Origin: Crenobacter intestini
GTDB taxonomy: Bacteria > Pseudomonadota > Gammaproteobacteria > Burkholderiales > Chromobacteriaceae
Assembly: GCF_004919095.1 (NCBI RefSeq)
Contig: NZ_STGJ01000002.1
Location: 62,001-126,000 of the forward strand
DNA length: 64,000 nucleotides
Direction of reading: 5' to 3'
Within the stretch, counting starts at the first letter, position 1. Each line of letters starts with the position of its first letter. Of this stretch, positions 7,164 through 13,223 are shown piece by piece. Below the pieces are notes generated by a model. It was given only the letters and a program-made list of their open reading frames with translations. It made no database searches and had not been told where the DNA came from. The position numbers and the translations under genes were made by a program.

Positions 7164-8483
7164 TCACAGGTTCTTCAGCAGGATGGCCGCGATCGCCAGC
7201 GGCGCGACGAGCCGGCAGTTCCACTTGAGCGCGAAGAGCGGCAAGCCGGTCAGGCCCGAGTGCTGGCGCACCAGCGGCCATACCCGCCAGCCGGCGAACA
7301 GCGCGACCAGGATGCCGGAGAGCGGCATCATCACGTTGCTCACGCTGTAGTCCATCGCGTCGAAGATGTTCTTGCCGAACACGCTGATGTCCGACCACGG
7401 CCCCAGCGACAGCGAGGCCGGCACGCCGCAGAGGAACACGGCGAGGCTCAGGGTGATCACCACCGGCCGGCGTGGCAGGGAGAATTCGTCGAGGAACAGC
7501 GTCGCGATCAATTCGAGCATCGACACCGAAGAGGTCAGCGCCGCCACCGACAGCAGCGCGAAGAAGGCGATCGCGAACACCTGGCCGAAGGGCAGGCTGG
7601 CGAACACCACCGGCATCGTCATGAAGGTGAGGCCGGGTCCGGCGGCCGGGTCCAGGCCGAAGGCGACCAGCGCCGGGAAGATCATCAGCCCGGACAAGAG
7701 CGCGACGAGACAAGATAGGCCGACCACCCACGCCGCCGAACGCACGACCGGCGTCTCCTGCTTGACGTAGGAGCCGTACGCGATCATGCCGCCGGTGCCC
7801 AGCGACAGCGAGAAGAAGGCGAGCCCCAGCGCGTCGCCGGCCATCGCCGGGGTGACGGCCGAAAAGTCCGGCGTGAAGAAGGCGAGCGCGCCGGCGGCCG
7901 CGCCGGGCAGGGTCAGCGAGCGCACGATCAGCGCGAGCATCAGCAGGAACAGGGCGGGCATCAAGAGCTTGCTCGCGCGTTCGATCCCCTTTTCCACGCC
8001 GCCCAGCACGATGGCCAGCGTGGCGAGCGCGAACGCCGCGTGGCTGGCGATCGGCCACAGCGGGTCTTCCACGTAGCGGGTGAAGGTCGAGGTGAGCACG
8101 GCCGTGTCGGTGGTCAGTACCGAGCCCTCGAAGGCCAGCGCGAGGTAGCCGAGCGTCCAGCCGCCGACCACGCTGTAGAAGCTGTACAGCACGAAGGCGG
8201 CGAAGATGCCGAGCAGGCCCGCCAGCGGCCACAGCCCGCCGGCGAGCCGGCGGAACATGCCGACCGGGCCGCGCTGCGCGGCACGCCCCAGCGTGAATTC
8301 GACCAGCAACTGCGCGAAGCCGAGCGAGAAGCTGAACAGCAGGAACAGCAGGATGAAGGCGCCGCCGCCGTTCATCGCGGTGACGAAGGGAAACTTCCAG
8401 ATCGCGCCCAGGCCGACGGCCGAGCCGGCGGCGGCGAGGATGAAACCGAGGCGCGAGCCCCAGCTGCTTCTTGTGGTGGTCAT
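7164..8483 (-). CDS. Sodium-dependent amino acid transporter (NSS family), predicted tyrosine importer
   Basis: 439-residue NSS-family symporter, first gene of the tandem trio in transcription order. It opens with WGSRLGFILAAAGSAVGLG then IWKFPFVTAMNGGGAF, the family's Na+/substrate-site helix. About 11 hydrophobic segments follow, and the C-terminus ends in AAILLKNL as in the paralogue at 5629. The ATG at 8483 is preceded by a weak AAGG (AAGGGGCC). Tyrosine specificity is inferred from the leader peptide at 8574-8660 with Tyr-Val-Tyr-Tyr. Precedent for aromatic substrates in this family comes from TnaT, MhsT and the Fusobacterium tyrosine transporter Tyt1. Confidence 0.85.
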   Translation of the reverse strand: MTTTRSSWGSRLGFILAAAGSAVGLGAIWKFPFVTAMNGGGAFILLFLLFSFSLGFAQLLVEFTLGRAAQRGPVGMFRRLAGGLWPLAGLLGIFAAFVLYSFYSVVGGWTLGYLALAFEGSVLTTDTAVLTSTFTRYVEDPLWPIASHAAFALATLAIVLGGVEKGIERASKLLMPALFLLMLALIVRSLTLPGAAAGALAFFTPDFSAVTPAMAGDALGLAFFSLSLGTGGMIAYGSYVKQETPVVRSAAWVVGLSCLVALLSGLMIFPALVAFGLDPAAGPGLTFMTMPVVFASLPFGQVFAIAFFALLSVAALTSSVSMLELIATLFLDEFSLPRRPVVITLSLAVFLCGVPASLSLGPWSDISVFGKNIFDAMDYSVSNVMMPLSGILVALFAGWRVWPLVRQHSGLTGLPLFALKWNCRLVAPLAIAAILLKNL

Positions 8484-8524
8484 GATGGCCCCTTGTGGTG
8501 GAGGCCACCGCCCGCGCTGCCGAC

Positions 8525-8615
8525 AAACAAAAAGGCCGCCTGGGCGGCGGCCGATTCAGTCTGTTTCGGGTATTCAGGACAACACGAGACGACCGGCCAC
8601 CAGGGAGGAGGCCGG
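8525..8615 (-). promoter_or_regulatory. Tyr attenuator: alternative hairpins and strong terminator before the Tyr-type transporter
   Basis: On the minus strand, region 1 CCGGCC (8615-8610) begins right after the Tyr codons. Region 2 is GGTGGCCGG (8601-8593), region 3 is CGGCCGCC (8553-8546) and region 4 is GGCGGCC (8540-8534). Pairings are 1:2 (CCGGCC/GGCCGG), 2:3 (8 bp including one G-U) and 3:4 (perfect 7-bp stem). Region 4 is followed by TTTTTGTTT, making this the most canonical intrinsic terminator of the three. Confidence 0.85.
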
Positions 8616-8660
8616 GTAATACACGTAGCCGGTGACGGCGATGCGGTGCGTTTTGTCCAT
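8574..8660 (-). CDS. Tyrosine leader peptide (28 aa)
   Basis: The ORF begins MDKTHRIAVTG, then YVYYP at codons 12-16, and ends RLVLS before TGA. The three Tyr codons lie directly before hairpin region 1, the position of control codons in known attenuators. No Shine-Dalgarno is visible and the ATG is 7 nt after a candidate -10 (CAGAAT). It is unannotated by size. A chance ORF is possible, but its agreement with the Trp and Phe leaders in placement, promoter distance and hairpin order makes it convincing. Confidence 0.8.
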   Translation of the reverse strand: MDKTHRIAVTGYVYYPASSLVAGRLVLS

Positions 8661-8666
8661 GCGGGC

Positions 8667-8695
8667 ATTCTGCGGGGACTGTCCAAATACGTCAA
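8667..8695 (-). promoter_or_regulatory. Candidate promoter for the Tyr leader/transporter unit
   Basis: Minus-strand TTGACG (8695-8690) and CAGAAT (8672-8667, 4 of 6) are separated by 17 bp. The predicted transcription start falls on the A of the leader ATG (8660). AT-rich DNA lies upstream (8695-8745), unlike the GC-rich surroundings. Confidence 0.55.
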
Positions 8696-8709
8696 TTTAT
8701 TTGTATAAG

Positions 8710-8722
8710 ATAACGGCGTTAT
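8710..8722. promoter_or_regulatory. 13-bp palindrome in the divergent intergenic region
   Basis: ATAACGGCGTTAT is a perfect inverted repeat with a 1-bp centre, located 15 bp upstream of the Tyr promoter -35 and 111 bp before the EIIC-EAL gene. It resembles a dimeric repressor or activator site, but I do not recognise the regulator. It does not match the TyrR box. Confidence 0.3.
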
Positions 8723-8832
8723 ATTGTTGAAAATCTAATTATTTGAATGGTATACGAGCGCCGGCGGCCGGCAAGGCTGGCTTGCGGAACGCTCAAGCCG
8801 TCGCCTCCGCGGCGCTGCTAAGCTCTTCACAC

Positions 8833-9936
8833 ATGTCGGACTCCATTTCCTGCTCCAGGCCCTGGCCTGCCAGGCTGGGCGGCGTCCTCGCGCAGCTGCC
8901 CATACTGCTGGCCCGCAACAGTGCCCTCACCGCCGCGATCAGCGTGACCATCGCCATCGTGCCGCTGGTGGTGCTGCGCGCCTGCCTGCTGCTGGCGATG
9001 TACGGCGCGGAGTACGCCGGATGGCAGGCGCTGGCCGGCCATCTTGGCACCTTGCACGCGCTGGTGTTTGCGCTGCTGCCGCTGCTGGTCAATGTCTACC
9101 TGTCGCTGTATCTGGCGAGCCGCGACCGGCGTTTGCCGGTGCAGGGCATCGCCGCCGGCGTCTGCGCGCTGCTGGGCTGGCAACTCGTGCTGCACCCCGG
9201 GTTTTTCGGCCTGCCGGACAACCTGCCGGTGGCGATGGTGTCCGCCTTCCTCGCCGCCTGCCTGCTCAGGCGGACCGAGCGCTGGCAGGTGCTGGACGCC
9301 GGTTCCAACCACGGCCTGGTCGAGCAGTGCGTGAACCAGATGGTGACCCTGGTGATGGTCGCCGTGGCGGGCGGGGTACTGGCCTGGCTGGCCGGGCCGC
9401 TGCTGTTCGGCGTGGCGGACGCGCTCTCGCGCTGGTCGGCGTCGCTGGCGCCGACCGGCTTCGTCGACGGCCTGCTCTACGAGTTGGTGCGCGGCGTATG
9501 CTGGCTGTTCGGCGTCAACGGCCACCATGTGCTGCGCGAGACCAGCGAAGCGCTGATCGCGGCCAGCGCGCAGAACATGGCCGCGTGGCGGGCCGGCAGC
9601 GCGCCGCTCAATATCGTCAGCAACACCTTCTTCGACGTATGGTGCGCCGCCGGCGGTGCCGGCGGCACACTCAGCCTGGCGCTTTTGATGCTGTGGCGCG
9701 CGCGCGACCGCGGTTACCGGCGGCTCGCCCGCGCGTCGCTGCCCCTGTCGCTGCTCAACGTCAACGAGCCGCTGGTGTTCGGCGTGCCGATCTTCTTCAA
9801 CCCGGTACTGGCGCTTCCCTTCCTGCTCGCGCCGCTGGCGGGTTTCGTGCTGGCCTACGCGGCGACGCTGTACGGCTGGGTGCCGCCGCTGCAGCAGCAG
9901 GTCGGCTGGATGGTGCCGCCGCTCTTGAATGCCTAG
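8833..9936 (+). pseudogene. PTS EIIC-like membrane domain, N-terminal part of a gene split by an in-frame TAG
   Basis: 367 codons encode a multi-spanning domain resembling the lactose/cellobiose-type PTS permease EIIC: FFDVWCAAGGAGGTLSLALL and a motif LLNVNEPLVFGVPIFFNPVL typical of CelB/ChbC. The reading frame stops at TAG 9934-9936 and continues without a shift into a final membrane helix and an EAL domain (9937-10872). The uninterrupted gene would encode about 679 residues. The truncated product lacks its last helix and the cytoplasmic EAL domain. EIIC-EAL fusions without EIIA/EIIB are known as putative sensory phosphodiesterases. The start at 8833 is preferred to a TTG at 8743. A sequencing error or codon readthrough cannot be excluded. 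Confidence 0.75.
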
Positions 9937-9978
9937 CTCGCCAGCGGCGGCGCGTGGCAGGCCGTCCTGCTGCAGGGG

Positions 9979-10872
9979 GTGATCATCGTGCTGGGCGTGT
10001 GCATCTACGCGCCGTTCTTCACGGCGTTCGAGCTGCGCGGGCTGGGCACCTCGCGCGTGCTGGCCGCGCTGCCGGGCTTTGAAAGGGCCGATGACGGCGC
10101 CGGCCCGACCGACCGCCGGAACGAATACGTCGCGCAGATGCACGAGCGCTTCCGTGCCGAACAGAATGTCGCCCGTCTGCAGCGGGACGGGCACTTCGAG
10201 CTGGCTTTCCAGCCGCAGCTCTCCCTGGCCGACGGCAGGCTACGCGGCGCCGACGGGTCGCTGCGCGGCCCCGCCTTCATCGCCGACTACCGGACGCTCG
10301 GCCTGATGCCCGAACTCGACTTCATGGTGCTGGGCGAAGCGGTAGACGCCGCCCGGCAACTGGGCGGGCACGGCGCGTTCACCCTGTCGGTCAACCTGTC
10401 GCCGCAGACCGTGGTCGACGCACGGCTGGACGGCGTGCTCGAGCGTTTGCTCGCGCGGCCGTTGCCGGACGGGGTGACGCTGGAATTCGAGGTGACCGAG
10501 CACCAGTCGGTGGCCGACTTTGCCGTGTTTGCGGCGGCGCTGGAGCGCTTGCGCCGGCGCGGCCACGCCGTCGCGCTGGACGATTTCGGTTCCGGCTACT
10601 CGACGCTCGCCTACCTGACCCGTTTCCCGTTCGACAAGATCAAGCTCGACCGCACGCTGGTGCTGGCGCTTAGCCGGCCGGACGGCGCGGCGTTCATGGC
10701 CGCGACCGTGCGCATGTGCCGGGTCAGCGGTGCGACGGTGCTGGTCGAGGGGGTCGAGACGGAGGCCGAGCTTAGCGTGGTGAAGGGCTGCGGCGCCGAC
10801 GCGGTGCAGGGTTACCTGACCGGCCGGCCGCAGCCGCTCCCGGCGCTGCTTGAGCGCCTGCAGGGCAGCTAG
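9979..10872 (+). pseudogene. EAL domain, C-terminal part of the split EIIC-EAL gene, with degenerate EAL motif
   Basis: This is in the same frame as the EIIC part, beyond the TAG at 9934-9936. From the ATG at 9979 it encodes 297 residues: a hydrophobic helix (1-16), a linker with RFRAEQNVARLQRDGHFELAFQPQ (the usual EAL-domain entry), and an EAL domain ending QGYLTGRPQPL. Conserved elements include NLSPQ, EVTEHQSV, DDFGSGYSTLAYL (D201-D202) and VEGVE. The signature EAL itself reads DGS (residues 92-94), so a metal-binding Glu is replaced and cyclic-di-GMP hydrolysis is doubtful even if expressed. The gene's 3' end overlaps the convergent hydroxylase gene by 4 bp. Confidence 0.75.
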
Positions 10873-11750
10873 CGGCTGTTCCCGCTGGCCGCTACGCGTT
10901 CGGCCGCTTCCGGCGGGCCGAACAGCAGCACGCGCGCCTCTTGCCAGGAGCGCGCGCGCGCCACTTCGCGCGCCATGTCGATCCACTCGGTCAGCGTGAC
11001 CCATAGCGGGTTGAAGCTCGCGACCGGCTTGACCGTGCCGTAGTCGCACGGCTCGGCCGCATCTTCCTCGACGTAACTGCCGAACAGCCTGTCCCACACC
11101 ACCAGCACGCCGGCGTAGTTGCGGTCGAGGTAGCGCGGATTCTTCGCGTGGTGCACGCGGTGGATCGACGGCGTGTTGAACACTTTTTCCAGTACGCCCA
11201 GCCTGGGGATGGCCTGGGTGTGCACGAAGAACTGGAAGGCGAGGTTGACGAGCACCACGCCGACCACCGCCTCGGGCGGGAAGCCCAGCCACGCCAGCGG
11301 CAGCCAGAACAGCCACATGCCTGCGACCGGGTACATCAGGCTCTGCCGGAAGGCAGTGGTGAAGTTCATCCGCGTGGACGAGTGATGCACGCTGTGCGCG
11401 GCCCACAGCCAGCGCACGCGATGGCTCGCGCGGTGGAAACCGTAGTAGAGGAAGTCCTGCGCGACAAACAGCGCGACAAAGGCCGGCCAGCCAATCTGGA
11501 AGTCGAACAGGCGGTGCTGCCACACCCACGCGTAGACGGGCAGTACCAGCAACCAGGCGAGCTTGTCGGCGCCCTGGTGCATCAGCCCCAGCGCCGCGCT
11601 GCACAGGCTGTCGCGCCAGTCGTAGATGCCGGCCCGCCCGTCGTAGATGCCGGCCCGCCCGTGGCGGCGCCAGTAGAGGATTTCCAGCGCGACACACAGC
11701 AAGAAGAGCGGCGTCAGCGCCAGCAGCAACAACTCGATATCGAACCCCAT
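10869..11750 (-). CDS. Sterol desaturase / fatty acid hydroxylase family membrane protein
   Basis: 293-residue integral membrane di-iron protein. The eight-histidine pattern is complete: H106-x3-H110 (HRASH), H119-x2-HH (HSVHH, 119-123), H177, and H197-x2-HH (HRVHH, 197-201). The family hydroxylates or desaturates lipids, and the actual substrate here is unknown. The ATG at 11750 is preceded by AGGAGG at good spacing; a longer in-frame extension is rejected as it is Arg-rich and lacks a ribosome site. Residues 31-44 contain a perfect 7-residue duplication (GRAGIYD twice) encoded by a 21-bp tandem repeat, a recent slippage event just after the first membrane helix. Confidence 0.85.
   Translation of the reverse strand: MGFDIELLLLALTPLFLLCVALEILYWRRHGRAGIYDGRAGIYDWRDSLCSAALGLMHQGADKLAWLLVLPVYAWVWQHRLFDFQIGWPAFVALFVAQDFLYYGFHRASHRVRWLWAAHSVHHSSTRMNFTTAFRQSLMYPVAGMWLFWLPLAWLGFPPEAVVGVVLVNLAFQFFVHTQAIPRLGVLEKVFNTPSIHRVHHAKNPRYLDRNYAGVLVVWDRLFGSYVEEDAAEPCDYGTVKPVASFNPLWVTLTEWIDMAREVARARSWQEARVLLFGPPEAAERVAASGNSR
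11620..11661. repeat. 21-bp perfect tandem duplication inside the hydroxylase gene
   Basis: The units 11620-11640 and 11641-11661 are identical (each begins TCGTAGATGCCGG and ends CCCGCCCG). The duplication is in frame and adds seven codons. Confidence 0.95.
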
Positions 11751-11845
11751 CCCGTCCTCCTCGTGTCCGCCGGCGGCCATGCGTGGGCCACCGGTCTGCC
11801 GGCAGGCTATGTCATGTAAATCTTTTGGGCAAGGCCGGGCTGGCG

Positions 11846-12115
11846 TCAGCCGCGTCTGGTGGGGCTTTTCCAGTACTGGAAGGGTTCGGCGTAGACCTCG
11901 GCGTCCAGTTCGGCGGCGCGGGTGAGCAGGCGCGCCTGGGCGTCGGCGACGGCCTGGTTGTAGACGACGGGCGCGATCTCCTGCAGGAAGAAGTCGAGCA
12001 GGGTGGAGGCGCCGAGTAGGCCGACGGGAGGGTCGTCGTCCAGCTGTTCGGCGCAATAGCGTTCGATCGAGGCGATGGCCTGCCGGCGGGCTGCCGGGTC
12101 CAGTTTGATCTTCAT
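11846..12115 (-). CDS. DUF2164 domain-containing protein
   Basis: 89-residue cytoplasmic protein that reads as a DUF2164 member: IKLDPAARRQAIASIERYCAEQL followed by DDPPVGLLGASTLLDFFLQEIAPVVYNQAVADA. The GLL-x-LLDFF-x-EIxPxxYN block is the family signature. Function is unknown. It starts 10 bp after the rodA stop on the same strand, so it may be the last gene of the mreB-to-rodA transcript, a position that might hint at an envelope-linked role. No membrane segment or signal peptide is visible. Confidence 0.8.
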   Translation of the reverse strand: MKIKLDPAARRQAIASIERYCAEQLDDDPPVGLLGASTLLDFFLQEIAPVVYNQAVADAQARLLTRAAELDAEVYAEPFQYWKSPTRRG

Positions 12116-12125
12116 GGTTTGCGCC

Positions 12126-13223
12126 TCAGCGCCGCTCGGTGTTGCCGATGCTCATCAGCATGCCCATGCCGACCGCCAGCGACACCGTCGCGGTGCCGCC
12201 GTAGGAAACGAAGGGCAGCGGCACGCCGACCACCGGCAGGATGCCGGAGACCATGCCCATGTTGACGAAGGCGTACATGAAGAAGGTCAGCGTGATCGAG
12301 CCGGCCATCACCCGACCGAATAGCGTCTGCGCGCGCGCGGTGATCATCAGCCCGCGGCTGAGCACCGCCAGGTACAGCACCAGAAGCACGATATTGCCGA
12401 TCAGGCCGAACTCCTCCGACCACACCGCGAAGATGAAGTCGGTGGTGCGCTCGGGGATGAATTCGAGGTGGGTCTGCGTGCCGGACAGCCAGCCCTTGCC
12501 CCACGGCCCGCCCGAGCCGATGGCGATGGTCGACTGGATGATGTGGTAGCCGTCGCCCAGCGGGTCCTGCGTCGGGTCGAGCAGGGTGAGCACGCGGCGC
12601 CTCTGATAGTCGTGCATGAAGTGCCAGACGAGCGGCAGGCTGGCCAGGAAGGCGGCGCCGCCGCCGAGGATGACCTTCCACGACAGCCCGGCGAAATACA
12701 GCACGAAGAAGCCTGAGGCCATGATCAGCGTCGCGGTGCCGAGGTCGGGCTGCTTGAGGATCAGCGTGCCCGGGATCAGGATGATCACCGCGCCGACCAC
12801 GTAGTGCCACCAGCGGATCTGCCCCTCGTGGTGCTGGAAGTACCAGCCGAGCATCATCGGCAGCGCGATCTTCATGATCTCGGACGGCTGGATGCGCACG
12901 AAGCCGAAGTCCAGCCAGCGCTGCGAGCCGTTGACGATGATGCCGAACAGCTCGACGCCGACCAGCAGCAGCACGCCGACCACGTAGATCGGCGGCGCGA
13001 ACATCATGATGCTCTGCGGTCGGCTCCACGCGAGGAACCACAGGATGCCGAACGACAGCGCGGTGTAGACCAGCTTGTTGTCGATCTTGCCGAAGGTCTC
13101 GTTCGACGCCGAATAGAGCACGGCGAGGCTCAGCACGTTGATCACGGCGAGCAGCAGCACCAGCGGGCCGTCCAGCGGCGCGGTGACCGCCTGCCACAGT
13201 CGCTTAAGCGGATGGGGATGCAT
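12126..13223 (-). CDS. rodA: Rod shape-determining protein RodA (SEDS glycosyltransferase)
   Basis: 365-residue SEDS-family membrane protein with about ten helices that polymerises lipid II glycan strands in the elongasome together with PBP2. Recognisable SEDS segments are GSQRWLDFGFVRIQPSEIMKIAL (split here: GSQRWLDFG, QPSEIMKIA), KQPDLGTATL, and the late motifs WSEEFGLIGN and FVSYGGTATVSL. Start and stop are typical for the family. The first 20 bp overlap the 3' end of mrdA, so the pair is translationally coupled. It is the last enzyme gene of the mreBCD-mrdA-rodA operon. Confidence 0.95.
   Translation of the reverse strand: MHPHPLKRLWQAVTAPLDGPLVLLLAVINVLSLAVLYSASNETFGKIDNKLVYTALSFGILWFLAWSRPQSIMMFAPPIYVVGVLLLVGVELFGIIVNGSQRWLDFGFVRIQPSEIMKIALPMMLGWYFQHHEGQIRWWHYVVGAVIILIPGTLILKQPDLGTATLIMASGFFVLYFAGLSWKVILGGGAAFLASLPLVWHFMHDYQRRRVLTLLDPTQDPLGDGYHIIQSTIAIGSGGPWGKGWLSGTQTHLEFIPERTTDFIFAVWSEEFGLIGNIVLLVLYLAVLSRGLMITARAQTLFGRVMAGSITLTFFMYAFVNMGMVSGILPVVGVPLPFVSYGGTATVSLAVGMGMLMSIGNTERR

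Noticed and set aside
8710-8722. TyrR box for the Tyr transporter
   Set aside because: The palindrome ATAACGGCGTTAT does not match TGTAAA-N6-TTTACA.
10869-12056. N-terminal extension of the fatty acid hydroxylase beyond 11750
   Set aside because: The added stretch is Arg/Pro-rich, overlaps DUF2164, and a good ribosome site exists before 11750.
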